From Colius striatus (Eukaryota > Chordata > Aves > Coliiformes > Coliidae): 64,000 nt of DNA. Where the stretch lies: contig NC_084760.1 in the NCBI RefSeq assembly GCF_028858725.1, forward strand, positions 57,003,367 through 57,067,366, given 5' to 3'. Numbering within the stretch: position 1 is the first letter of the stretch; each line of letters opens with the position of its first letter. Position numbers and translations under genes: made by a program. Below are positions 33,780 through 46,700 of the stretch, piece by piece. Below the pieces are notes generated by a model, which saw only the letters and a program-made list of their open reading frames with translations, was not told the origin of the DNA and made no database searches.

Positions 33780-34330
33780 TGTGAAGCAGCTGAGGAAAAG
33801 CCTGCCCAGCGCTCCGGTGCGGGCCCGCTGCCGGAGCACTGCGCCGGCTGCAGGCCACCGCGGTCCGCTGGAGCCGGGGCGGAGCCGGGAGGGAGGCGGG
33901 GCGCAGCTGCGGCCCGGGCCGTGGGGAGCGGCAGGGCCGACGCTGCTCCGGCAGAGAGGGGAGCGCTGCAGCCGGCGCTCCCGCAGCCACCCGGCAGAGG
34001 GGCCTGGGCGCAGCGCCGAGGGGCCGCTATGCCGCCCGTTCGCCCCCCTGCAGGTGCGCGCCGCGTGGGAGGGCGCGTTATTTTCCTGTTTACGCCGTGC
34101 CGAGGGAGGGCGGGGGGCGGCGCGGTCGGGCTGGCTGGCTGGCTGCTCGCTCGGCCACGGCCTTGTTCCCTAGCGGGGGGCGGCCGGGGCGGGAGCTGAA
34201 CACCGGCGGGGCGAGCAGGGTCCGGCGCGGCCGGTGTTGTGGTGCCGGAGGAGCCGTTTACATGCTGGCCGGTGAACAGAGCTGGGGAGGTGAGGGGCGG
34301 TCGCGCTCGTGATGTATTTCTGCCGGGGAG
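33780..34330 (+). promoter_or_regulatory. NCOA7: Second CpG island, probable alternative NCOA7 promoter
   Basis: A second very CpG-dense island, about 7 kb downstream of the first and about 21.5 kb before the NCOA7 coding exon. It has donor-like sites on the plus strand, notably GAG|GTGAGG with GT at 34290 and CAG|GTGCGC near 34051. No other gene is known to start between HEY2 and NCOA7, and NCOA7 is known to use several promoters, so I assign it to NCOA7. The minus-strand frame of 289 codons here (33599-34468) is Pro/Ala/Arg-rich with no domain and looks like a GC artefact. A bidirectional or lncRNA promoter is the alternative. Confidence 0.55.
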
Positions 34331-37300
34331 GCTGCAGGGACCCGGCCGCCGGCCCAAGCGGCGTTGCCTGCGGTTCAGTGCCTGCAAGACCCGGTTTTCT
34401 CCTCTGCTACCGCCTTTAACCAGCCCGTACTGCCAAGTGAATTGCTTTATTGGCATACACGGCTTCAAGCCTTATTATTTTCTCCCTCCTCAGATCTTGG
34501 ATGATTTACTGGAATGTTCCAGTCTCTCTATTAATTTGTAGTCTCAGTTTGTCATGATTAAGAAGCACTACCGGGTGCCAGAGGTGTGTCAGTAACTGAT
34601 TTTTGTCTGTTAATTCTGTGCAGCGGACTTTCCCCTCTGTTCCTCATCATATGCAACTTCAGAGTTGTTTTTTGGCTGGAGTAACTTACCTGTGTGTTGG
34701 TGATGTGTGTGTGTAGTATTATGGTGCTAAAGGGTACTGTAACTGTCTTCTAAGTGATGAAGTAAGATGGTGAACACTTATTCTCAATAGCACGCTTTTA
34801 CCATGACTTTACTTGCCACAATTACTGTTATTCCATTAAGCAGTCATACATTTCTTGAATTAGTGCATAATGATGGACTTAAGAAGTAGGTGCCCATTAA
34901 TTGATTATGGTTTGTCTCAAATGCTGTGACCCAGACTAAGGGCCTGTATTGGGATGGTACTCAAAATGGATATTGATGGCCTCTCCTAGCATATTGTTTA
35001 CATAGTGTGGAAATCATGTGTTGTTAATGTTGTTTTGAATGTGTATGTATGCACACATAGAGTTCAGAAAATTAGCAGAGAGGATAATAGAAAATGCCAA
35101 GACAAGTATGCATGTGTATGTCATTTCTGAATGAAATTATCACGAATATATGTCTTCAGATATAAGTTGTGGTTAAAAATATGTAAGTCCTAGTGCATTT
35201 TAGGCTGCTTTCTCTTTCATATTTTACTTGGGAAATGCTGATAAAGATACATAAAATATTTTAAGGGTCTGAACAGGCAGGTAATGTTGGCCCTGTGAAG
35301 AGTCATGTTGAAGCTGATGCAACTTCTGGTAGACAAAATGCTGCGTGATTGGCTTCCTCTCCCTGCTTTTTTTTCTTAATGGATCAAAATCTTTGGTTTG
35401 GAAGGAAATTCTGTGCTTCTGTTAAATTCAGTACCTTTCTTATCTTGTCGTATGTTATGTCATGAAAAAGAAACACTTCTAGAACATCTGATTAAGTCAG
35501 TTGTGAGGCATAGCCTCTAAATCTCTCTCTTCACTTTGCCCAGTGTCCAGTTCTCCCTGCTCCTGTTTGGATTTGTCATGTCTACTGTTGAAATAAGCGA
35601 TTCTCTTTGGAATTAAATTGTCTCATAATTGATTGGAACAGTCCATGTCTTTTCTATAGGAATACACCTTTGTTGCTTTTTGTCTACAACATTTTGAAAG
35701 AACAAAACTGACTGGGGATTTGCTGTAGTAAATATTTGCCTAGCTTATAGTCTTGACTTCAGTGGAGAGCTTACATATCTCTTACAGTGTTAGGGAATAA
35801 GTCCCTCTATTCAAATGGAGATGAACTAATTGGAGAGTGATTTGGGTTGGACTTTCCTTCAAAAAGATACTTGATAAAATTGTGAGAATCCTATAGATGG
35901 GTACTTCAGAGTTGTGTCCTGCAGTCATGCATCTGGATGAGTGTTTCAAAGGTGGGAAATTAGCTTGAGCCTCTGCAGAGTGATCTGACACAAGAAATTT
36001 CTTCTCCAGGCAGCTGGAGATGTTTACAAATGGTAATGACGACAGAAATGAGGGATGAAGGGACTCAATTTCCCCTTGCTTTCTAGTAGGCATTGAAGGA
36101 AAGCTGCAACATAACTAATGTTTAGAAAAATGGTAGAATTCCCTGTCTGGCACCTGGCTTGTGCCCTCTGTGTCTCAGCAGTAGTTGTGGTCTTTAGCTC
36201 TGTTGACACAGTAAAATCTAGTGTCATTATCCAAGAAGCATCAGATTGACAAATCTCTTCCTCCTCATGATCAATAAGCTAAAGAAGTCTTAAGGTTTTA
36301 TGGGCACAATTCTTGTTTTAGTGAGATATCTACTTGCCTAATGTAGGTATTGACAGTTGAGATGGCCGTCTGCCATGAAGTTGGTGGTTTCTCACTCCCT
36401 GCTGTGAGGTAACTGAGCCTTGAGATCTCTGCCTTCATGGAAAAAAATGCACAAGCCTTGCTGCTGTGAGTTTGTCCTGGGAGTTAAGATTGCTTTCCTC
36501 AAAAGAGGAAACATAGCAATTGAGAAGTCAGCATTAAGAGCACTCACTTAGAGCTAGGCCTCCTTTGACCAGGAAGGAAAACCAGGGTAGGAGAAACAAG
36601 TTTTTCTGTTTTTATTTTTTAAATCTGACTGATTTCCTTATTCTTGAGTCATCTTTCCCTAGCCAGGCTCATGAAACAGTGAGGCGATGACAAAATTCAC
36701 ATGAAGCTAGAGGAATTATATTTGCCCCACAAACATAATGTGTCAAATCAATAGGTTAAACACATATATGGGAGTAATCTTTCCCCTTCCCTCTTTCTTT
36801 GCAAACCCTTCTGACTGTAGGCAGAAAGCTATACTACTTTGCTCTTGATGAAAATGTCAGGTGGACGTGGGTGGCTGGGCTGCTGCTGGAAGGTGTCTGT
36901 TATGGACTGACTGTTCAGTTTTGGAGCGGGCAGCATGCTGCAGCAGAGCAGGGGGCTGTGGTGGTGTACCGGTGGTATCTTCTCTGCTTGCCTGCAAGGG
37001 CAGGGTGCAGGCAGGCTTTATGGAGTCTGCAGTGTGATGGGTTGCAGTGCAGAAGGTACCAGTAAGTGCCAAGAAGGGTGAGTTACTCCAGGTGCAATGC
37101 TTTGCTCTCACACCTGTGCAGCTCCTAGTCTGTGGCTGAGCTTGCAGAAATAGTATCAGTATTTCAGCTTGGTACCATATAGCATTCTAGTGACTTGCCT
37201 GTACTTCCTTGAGACTTAGTTACTTCTCATGGAACTCTCCTTTAGGAAGATTTCTGGCTTAGACTGGGAGCTTGCAATGCAGAGAGTACTCATCATAATC

Positions 37301-38660
37301 TTAGTAAGCCTTAATAAGATTGTTGTTTGTCTCATTTTTAGGATGCAAGTTATGCTTTCAGTTGCCTACCTCAAATTCCATGTGCTATGTGGTTCTGTGA
37401 CCTTGTCAGCTAGATGAGGCTGTTCCCTGCTCCCAGTTTTTCTGTCCCCTGTAGTACTCATGTATTGTAATTAAGCATTAGGCCTCCTCTTTGAGATGCT
37501 ACATGTAGGTCCTACTGAGGTGCTACTTTTTCCTTTTGTTGCCTTTGTTATAGCTACTATGTATGTTTTACAGGTTTTTATGACTACCTGTCATATTTAA
37601 GTAATGGTAATATTAACCTAGTTTACAGGAACAGAAAACATCCAGGCTGAGCAGGGAAGTTATGTGTGTTTATGCAGGCAAGATTTGTGTTTACCTTTTG
37701 GTTACAGTGTCAAATTACGATTATTTGTGTTTCATTCAGTGTTCATTTAGCAGGATTTAAAAGCCTTTTATTAATAGTCACCAATTTCTAGAAAGGAAAT
37801 TTTCTTAACAGTGGTCTCCCCCCTTAGTGACTGATTTTGGAATCTTCCCATAGTGTTTCTGTAGATATGAGACAAATTAGCCCAAAATCTAAGACTCTCC
37901 AGGCAGATAAAGAGCTGTCCGGGTGCACCAGTTAGAGGAAATCACAGAAGCTCACAGTGAAAGCTACTGCTTCATTGGACTCAGCCTTATCTTAAGAAAA
38001 GGTAATTTATTCCCTGAGTCATTTTTCAAGAAAACATAACCTTTTCTGACAGTGCTCTATCTGCGACTACTCCTGTCTGGTTTTTTCTGCTACTGTCCCA
38101 CATGCCATCTGTCTTATTTTCTGATTTGTTTTCTTTTTAAATACTCTAAACTAATGCAGGGGATAGAAAAGAACTATGAATATTTATGAGCCATCACTAA
38201 CACCTTCTTTCTGAGGGAAGGAGGTGTGTATGGCTTCCTGCCCAGTCAGGTGATACTGTGATTGCAGAAACTAATTGGGATCTGCCTAGGTTTTTTCTTG
38301 GAGGGGTGCTAAAGGGAACAGCTCAGTATAGTCGGTGGCTCAGGACGGCTCACATCCTGTGTCAGTAGTCACTGCACAAGTAACATAGTAAGTAGCAGTA
38401 GCCCGTTGCTGTAGCTACCTGTCTTGTGTTCAAGTAATGCCTCAGCTGCATTTCTATAATGCTTTTTAAGTACCTATAATAATGCCAGAGACCTGGGAAC
38501 TTCTCATAAAGCTGAGTATAATCACTTATGCGGGTATTGGTAGCTGTAACAAGCTCAGCAAAGCTTTGTAGGCTTTGGAGAGCCAGAGAGTGGCTTGAGT
38601 TTTTCCTTCATACTTTCTTACAAAAGTTCAGAAAATTCAGAGCATTAGAGAATACAGTCA
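34331..38660. other. No gene recognised (presumed NCOA7 intron)
   Basis: AT-rich sequence. The longest open frames (35782-36093 minus, 36799-37065 plus) have no recognisable domain. No repeat family is identified. Confidence 0.5.
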
Positions 38661-38663
38661 TTT

Positions 38664-38724
38664 TTCTTCAAAGACCTCTCAAAGGCTTCTTCAAAGACCT
38701 CTCAAAGACTTCTTCAAAGACCTG
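38664..38724 (+). repeat. 23-bp tandem repeat, about 2.7 copies
   Basis: The unit TTCTTCAAAGACCTCTCAAAG plus two bases (GC or AC) occurs at 38664-38686, 38687-38709 and, partly, 38710-38724. It abuts the left edge of the recognisable CR1 homology. A 23-bp period is not a multiple of three, so it is not a protein repeat. It may come from slippage within the old CR1 5' part. Confidence 0.85.
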
Positions 38725-40776
38725 CTTGGAGAGTTCTTATGGGAGAGGATCCTAGATCATAGAAGTGCCCAAGAATGCTGGTCAGTCTTCATGCGCTGCT
38801 TCCTCAAAGCCCAAGGTTGGTGTATCCCCACAAGTAGAAAAGCGGGAAAAGGAGGCAGGAGGCCTCTGTGGATAAACAAAGATCTGCTGGGACAACTCAG
38901 GGATAAAGCAGCCATCTATGAGAGGTGGAAACAGGGCTTGATTTCTTGGGAAGAGTATAGGAACATTGCCAGAGCATGCAGGGATGCAACTAGGAAGGTT
39001 AAAGCATTTTTAGAATTAAACATGACCAGGAAAGTAAAGGAAAACAAGAAGGGATTTTTCCAGGTACGTGACCAGCAAAAGGAAAACTGGGGAGAATGTG
39101 GATCCGTTGCTGAACACAGAGGGTGCCCTGGTGATAGAGAAGACTGAACTACTGAATGACTTCTTTGCTTTGGTCCTTACGGCCAAGACTGACCCTCAGG
39201 AATCCTAGTCCAGCAAGGATAGTAGGATGGTCTGGACAACAGAGGACTTTTCCTTGGTGGATGAGGAAGAGGTTAAAGACTTGACTCATAAGTCAAAGAG
39301 TGCTGAGGGAGCTGGCTAATGTGGTTGTGAAGCTGCTCTCCATCATTTTTGAACATTCATGGAGGACAGGTGAGGTACCTGAGGACTGGAGAAAGGCCAA
39401 TGTCAGTCCAGTCTTCAAAAAGGGCAAGAAGGATGACCCAGGAAACTACAGGCCGGTCAGCTTCACCTCCATCCCTAGAAAGGTGATGGAACAACTTGTC
39501 CTAAATGTCATCACTAAACATATGAAGGAAAAGATGGTTATCAGGGGGAGTCAACATGGATTCACCAAGGGGAAATCCTGTTTGACCAAGCTGACAGCCT
39601 TCTGTGAGTGCATAACCAGCTGGCTAGATGAGGGGAGAGCAGCGGATATCATCTACCTTGACTTCAGCAAGGCTTTTGACACTGTCTCCCACAACATTCT
39701 CATCAGGAAGCTCAGGTAATGTGGCTTGGATGAGGGGACGGTGAGGTGGATCAAGAGCTGGCTGAGTGACAGAGCCCAGAGGATGGTGATCAATGGAACC
39801 AATTGAGTTGGAGGCCAGTGAAGTTCCACAGGGATCGGTTCTGGGGCCAGTCTTGTTCAACATCTTCATCAACGACCTGGATGAGGGGACAGAGTGTACC
39901 CTCAGCAAGTTGGCTGATGACACCAAACTGGGAGGACTGGCTGATTCCCAAGAAGGTTGTGCTGCCATTCAGCGGGATCTCGACCGACTACAGAGTTGGG
40001 CAGAGAGGAACCTCCTGAGGTTAAACAAGGACAAGTGCAGAGTCCTGCATCTGGGAAGGAAGAACCTCATGCACTAGTACAGGCTGGGCATTGACCTGCT
40101 GGAGAGCATCTCTGCAGAGAGGGATCTGGGAGTTCTAGTCAATAATAACTAACCATGAGCCAGCAATGTGCCCTTGTGGCCAAGAAGGCCAATGGCATCC
40201 TGGGATGCATCCAGAATAGTGTGGCCAGCAGAGGTTCTTCTCCCTCTCTACTCTGCCCTGATGAGGTCTTATCTGGAGTCCTGTGTCCAGTTCTGGGCTC
40301 CCCGGCTCAAGAGGGACAGGGAACTTCTGGAGAGAGTCCAGCACAGGGCCAAGATGATCAGGGGAATGGAGCATCTTCCTAAAGAGGAAAGACTGTGGGA
40401 ACTGGGGCTGTTCAGTCTGGATAAGAAGAGACTGCAGGGAGATCTCATTAACATTTACAAATATCTAAATGGTGGATGTCAGGAGGTTGGGTTGTTACTT
40501 TTTTCTGTTGTATCTAGTGACAGGATGAGGGGTAATGGGATGAAACTGGAACACAAAGTTCCATTTAAACATAAGGAATAACTACTGTGAGGATGAGGGA
40601 GCCCTGGCACATGCGGCCCAGGGAGGATGTGGAGTCTCCTTCTCTAGAGGTTTTTAAAACCAGCCTGGACACGTTCCTATGTGACCTGATCTAGGTGGAC
40701 CTGCTTTGGCATGGGAGTTGGACTAGATGATCTCTAGAGGTCCCTTCCAGCCCCTACCATTCTTTGATTCTATGAA
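38725..40776 (+). mobile_element. CR1 LINE, plus strand, long copy with broken ORF2 (reverse transcriptase)
   Basis: The longest CR1 here, and the only one on the plus strand. Coding homology starts near 38725 in the segment before the reverse transcriptase (SWEEYRNIARACRDATRK). It continues through RT motifs ([69 protein letters not shown]) to the C-terminal region and the octamer tail at 40764-40776. It is not functional. The frame changes near 39160-39300, where a segment encoding roughly LDIHKS..PDG is missing; a TAA follows the RT block at 39717-39719; and further shifts lie near 39800 and 40230. The 5' UTR, ORF1 and endonuclease part are absent. Confidence 0.95.
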
Positions 40777-43700
40777 TTTTACACATTAAGATTATTTGTA
40801 TGATATTTGAAATACATATTGAAAAAAAAAAGTCACTTGTAATATATAAGCAATGTTTGACTTTGTACTCCTTGTTTTTTCCATCCTGGTTGCCAGTAAA
40901 AGCTTTTGCAGTGAAGCTGCTGAAGTCTGATGGCTAAAGGTAGCAGTTGTGATCATCTGTCACAAAAAGTCCAGTCAGTTCCATCAGCTTCTGAAATGCA
41001 GATGTTGTCCAGTAAATGTGTGTTGCAAATGATGACATCCTGGTGACAGTGGTTGGAGAACCAAGGAGATAAAACTTTGTCTTTTACTTTGTTACTGAAC
41101 AGTGTGCTGAATTGTGTCCATGTATGTGATGAAAGATAGACTTTGCCTGCTGTAAGTCAGTCAGATTGTGTAGATACGGCCCACATGATTAACAGCTATG
41201 CAACAGTCAATGAACATGCCACCCAGATGTGCAGATCCAAGTAATAAGAAGTCTGAGTAGTCATTGGAGCACTTAGGATGTGAACTGAGAACCACGAAAG
41301 AATGATAAAGGTGACTTTCTGCCAGTGTGGTGGGTTGTTCTCCCATCCTTTTGCCTAGGTGTCAGATGAAGACATTTCGTTTGATTTACAGGTAGTTTGT
41401 TTTAGTGGTTTGGGTTTTTTGTTGGTTTTTTGGGTTTTTTTTTTTGTTGATTCTCTTGGCTTTTCAGTGTATATTGCTGAGCTGTATTTGTTAGGTATGC
41501 CTTACTGTTAGTGGTGAGTTGGTGGTGGGAAGTTGCTGGCATCATTGCATCCCTCTATAGAGACTAGGCCGAAACTTGTGACATCTGCATTTGTGTTCTG
41601 ATACAGTCATGCTTACAGCATGAAAAGTCAAGTCTCCTGCACTGGACTAATCACAACGTGGTTGCTCATGGTGGGGGCCCATTTGTTTCCTTACATACAG
41701 GAATTCTGGACTCCTTAATATTGAGCCTTGCTGCTAACTGATCACTGAGTGGATAGATTTTTAAGTCATTTATTTGTTTTGAATGTTTGTAATGCATGTT
41801 TCTGTTAGTAGAAGTAACACATTGCTTGTCATGAAGAGACTGAAGAGGTAGAGATTAGTTTTCTTTTTTCCTGCTGTGTTGACACTGTGCACTTGATCCT
41901 GTTGTGTGAGTAGTAAGATTCAGTGTTTTGTCAACTAGTTGTCTATCCTTTCTGAGTCTTGCTCTGGTAGTTCACAGCCCCAGAGAGAGTCTGGCAAGTA
42001 ATAGGCAGGTTTTACAGCAAGGGGACTGTATCTTCAGACCAAAATAGTAGGGCAAGTAAAAGAAAGTCCACCATCTTCTACAAGCAGGGTGGGAAGATGA
42101 ACATGAACCCAAGGAAGCAACCAGAGCTTATGCAGTAATGTGTGTTGGAGAGCTCTTCTGGGCCCCACAGATACTGAGCTATGGGAAAAGACTTCACCCA
42201 GCAGAGTGACTCTTAGTCCTTCTGCTCAACTCATGCTTTAAATTAAGCTTGTGAGAAGATTAAAGAAAGTGCATTCCCTTCTTTGTTCTCTTTTGAAGGA
42301 AGTGAAGACCCAGACACGGCAAAGCAGGGGCACGCTGCCCCTTGCTGAGTGGGGCCCTGCTCTGCTAGGAGCAAACCATGATTGCGGAGCACTGTGGGCA
42401 GCCTGTGGAAATGCCAGCAGAGAGCTGAGGTGGTTTGCAAAAAGAAAGCTGACAGAGATGAAGGAGACACCTGCAGCACCAAACCTGTTTAAGGTGCTGT
42501 CTTTGTACTCGATAACTGTAAAGTATAGGATTTGTCGCATGGAACAGTGTAGGATTTGGGATGTAAGGGCTTCAAGTTCTGTTTCTTGAGCAAAATTATT
42601 GTCATCAGTCAGCAAATGTTAACAGGCCTTTAAAAGCTTCTGCTGTGGAATTTTTTTAGTATCTAGAAACTTTGTAAACAAACAAACTTCCATGGATATC
42701 ACTGAAATCAGAATTTCACCTTCAGTACTGAGTACAGTTTTCAATGCTTAACTGCTTTGCTGTCAGCATTATAGTGCATTTAAAATAAAAGTCTTACCTG
42801 GTACTGTTTTATAACTGTTTTATAGTTTTGATTTCTTCTTCATCTCATGTACTATTTGTTGTGAATTCTGTGATGAAAGAGCTGTGGATTATTGTTTTCT
42901 CACTGAAGGGCTCTAGGATGACAGAATACTATGTTATACATTGGAATTTACTTTATCTGGACTTGAAACATCTTTCTTCCTTCTTCTCTTCACTTTTTTT
43001 CATTTTACTTCAGGGAGTCCAGCAAGTTAGCTCAGAAAATCAATTTTGACCTACAGAAGCTACGGCCAGGTATTATCTATTCATTATATTAGCCCAGCCA
43101 TATGTTAGGAATTGAAACTTCGCACTTTAAACCTACATCTTGTAATAGTTATTGGTAAGAATGTGAGTCTAGCTCTAGAGTGATCACTTCCCACAGGTAA
43201 TGTGACGGACCTTAACTACAACTCATTAATGCACCCAGATGGGATACGCATCCCGTTTCCTAGTTTTTATAAAAGGTGTAGGTCTACCCAGTTTGGACAG
43301 GTTCTTTCGGGCAACTATGAAAAGGTCTGAATTGCTCTCTGCCAAATTATAAGTTTTAGCACCAAAACTGGAAGGATTGCAGCCCCTCAGAAAAAAAAAG
43401 TAGTTTTTAACATGTACCAAAAAACCCACCCCAAAACCCATTAGTGCGTTAGCTGTCTTCACTGGCTTCAACTTGAGCAAGGGCAAGCAATTACTTTGAT
43501 GCATCTGTAAGCAAGTGAAGACAAGGTTTTGTTTGAAGCATTTTAAGCAATCTGAAACACTTTACTATCCCTGTCAGGCATAACTTGTGGTGAATGGAAA
43601 GTCAGCAGGTCTCATTTTGGGCTGCAGTTCTGCACACACACGCTAAGGTATTACAGACATAACTGTGTGAGTGAGTAGTCCCTCTGAATGCACTTGGTAC

Positions 43701-46700
43701 ACAAACAGAAATCTCCGCAATGTTGTGTTACCTGGTGATGTGGTTGAGATGACTTCCATCATGGAAGCATTAGAGCAATTGAAGAAATTTGTAAAGTTAG
43801 GTCAAATTTTGTGAAGGTTCTTTTTCCTCCATGGAAAAGAAATATCTAGCTTCCGAAATGCTGAATTATGTTGTTGGTGGTGTCAGATGTCTGAATTTTA
43901 GATTTGGTGTAGTTTATTTTTAGAATCATCTGGTTTTGCTTAACAAGAGCACCTCTAGTCAATAGTAATGTTTGTAACACCTGTGTAATTTGAAAGTAAA
44001 ATATATTGCTATTGTTTTACTGGGAAATTTCTACACTTCTGTTTTTTATGCAATGTTACCCAACCTTAATTCAAATGTATTTTTAACTTTTTGAGGGTTT
44101 TTGTTATTTTTTTTTAACTGAGCTCTGAAACATCTCACAGGTTGAATACATCCAGAGTTGAGCAAATAAGGTCCAGATCAGATACACTGAAAAAAGGATA
44201 GCCATGTAGCTGTTTTGTATGAACCATTCTGTTCTGTTTTCTGCATACATAGACACAGTTTGCTACCTTTACCTGAATATTTCAAGCAAATAGTAATTGG
44301 TTAACCCACAGGAAAGCAGAGAAAACTTGTTTTTCTGTTTATCCAAAGGAGCAGGCAGCTATTAAGAGAGACTCTTTAATTACGGAGGTAAATGTAACTG
44401 TGCTATGATTTATAGTGAGGGGAGTTTGGTGAGAGAGTGGAGTTTTTGCTTTGTGTATAATGTAAAGTGATTCTTGGTACAAGGCCAGAAGCTGTGTGTA
44501 GCGTTGTACAGGAGTCCAGAGATGGAGGAAGGAAAAATGGTGAGATAATAAAAGTTCTAAGGATGTTTCAGAAGGCCAAGAGAATGAAATCACTTTTGGT
44601 TACACAATACCTTAAGGAATTTTGCAAAGAGGAAGGAAATAATTAGAAACATTGATGCTTTTAAAACAGGCTTCAGACTATGCAGTGGGTAGAGGTTAAG
44701 ATTTACTGTTGATCACTGTACTTTTAATGTGCCTGTTGCTGCCAACATCTGAGCACCTGTGAAGCTGCATGTGCTGGAGTAGTAAAAGGTCACGCTCAAC
44801 AGACTGTAATGCAATAAGTGTTACACATTAAGGAACTGAAAAAATAAACAGTGAGGTTTCCAGTGTTAATTTAGTTCATTACAAATGTACAGGATTTTTA
44901 AAGTGTTCATTATGTTACTTAATGTACAGTGTATGCAATGTAACACAGTTGAGGTTGCTATGGAAACCTGGTATTTTGGTTCCGCTAACAGGTTTTCAGA
45001 TAGAAAACCATTTGCACTGAATTACTGTGAGACTCCTTTCTACCCCCAGTCCTCAGCTCTTTTGCTGCTTCTCAGTTGAGAGGTAGGTAGGTGCCAGAGG
45101 AAAAGCCATGGTCTAGAATTTCTGTGAATCGGGGTCAATAGAAAGAAATAGAAAAAAGGGATGTTAAGCTGAGAATTAAAAGTTACGGTTTTACTTTCAA
45201 GTAGCTCTTGAGTTGGGGTTTGGTTTTTTTTTTTTTGAAACAAGGAAGTATTTAAAAGTTAATCTTTTTCTAAAAACTTGATTACGAATATTGCTGGAAA
45301 TGGACCTAGAAAAAAAAGTAGTGAGCAGTTTGGTAGATTGATGGGTTTATTCATATTTTCATGCTTTCTTGTTGCCTGGCCTTACTAAAGCATTAAGAAC
45401 ATGTTAACCAAGTCTTATTGAGTTCAATGGGAATATATACCAATATAAACCTAACTTTACGCTTAAACATTTTAGTACCTAAACTTATTTTGAATAGCAA
45501 ATGGTTTATGATACCTGTGATTTACAGCATAAATATTTGTGCCAAGCATCAAGCTGTATCTTTGTGGTTTAAACACCTGCCTCTTTCTGCTGTACCTCTG
45601 CTTTATTTACTGTTGGTATAAATGCCTTTATTGGGTTGGTGAGCAAGGAGCTGAGAAGCGAGAGAGCAGGTTTGCTGTGAAGCTGAGAACACGCATTTGT
45701 CTTTTGTAGTCTGCTTCACATCTCATCAGTGCTGGCTGTAGGTCTTGGCAGCACTTGTCTTGCAGTGTGGATGGTTGCTGAGCCCCTACCAAACAGTTGC
45801 TGCCCAAGGAGTTGAAATGGTGGTTGTCTGCCCAAGCATTATGCTGCAGGTCTGCTTTCAGTGGCAGAAGTAAGGCTGTGTTTGTGGTTCACCTGCGTGG
45901 AGCAAAGCCTGTTGGAAGCAGGTGTGAGCTGGCATGGCAAGATATAAGCTGAATTGCAGATACAGAGCCTCAAGTAATTTGTGTGGTAATTTTGGGTGGA
46001 GGAGTGGTAGCAAATAGCTGAAGTAGGTGAAAGGAAGAAGGCAAAGGGCAAGGAAACTTCAAACTGGCAGCCACTTGCTGCATGTATATATTTTGACAGC
46101 CTGATAGGGGCAAACAAAAGCCCATTTTCTTTGGCTGGACAAGGTCTCCTTGATCACCAAAAGTCATTTGCTGTGTATCTGCCTGCAGTGGTGCTGCTGT
46201 TTCGCCAGTGCAAATCCTGCTTCAGTCCGTCGTAAGCTAACTCATAGAAGCACCTCTGATATATGGATGGGCCTCATATGTGATACTGTAGATCTAATGA
46301 CCTTTAACAGCATTCTGTATATGAGGTGTAGGATAGATCTTATGGTTGCTCACTTGGCACGGAGGTGGCACCAGGTATTCTGCTCATTTTCTTTGCTACT
46401 TGACTTGCTCTTGTAACTCACTGCTGTGTAGGAGTGGTGAGAATGGAGTGTGTTCTGTATATTCTGTCTTCTGTGTCTTGTCCCTTTGCTTGGTTCAGAG
46501 AGGGGAATCTAAGGAGGACTTGGTCATGTCCCTTAAAAACTTGGTAAAGAACCTGTAACTCATTGGGTCTAGGAATGATGTTATCTGTATGGTTGTATTT
46601 GAACCTTGTCAAAACAGGTTTGCAGGCTTTCTTTAAAATGTTTCTAAGCTAGAAGTTGTTATAAGCAAGGAACAGGCTGGTGTCAACTGCCAAATAAGGA

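Noticed and set aside
33599-34468. 289-codon minus-strand frame over the second CpG island
   Set aside because: Low-complexity Pro/Ala/Arg/Gly translation with equally long frames on other registers. This is typical of CpG islands, with no domain and no splice or initiation support.
36799-37065. 88-codon plus-strand frame beginning MQTLLTVGRK
   Set aside because: No recognisable domain, no acceptor/donor structure and a matching antisense frame of similar length; probably chance.
39300-39719. Reverse-transcriptase-like frame as a domesticated host gene or retron
   Set aside because: It is part of a 2-kb CR1 LINE with disrupted frames and a CR1 3' tail. Retrons and other bacterial RT systems do not fit avian DNA.
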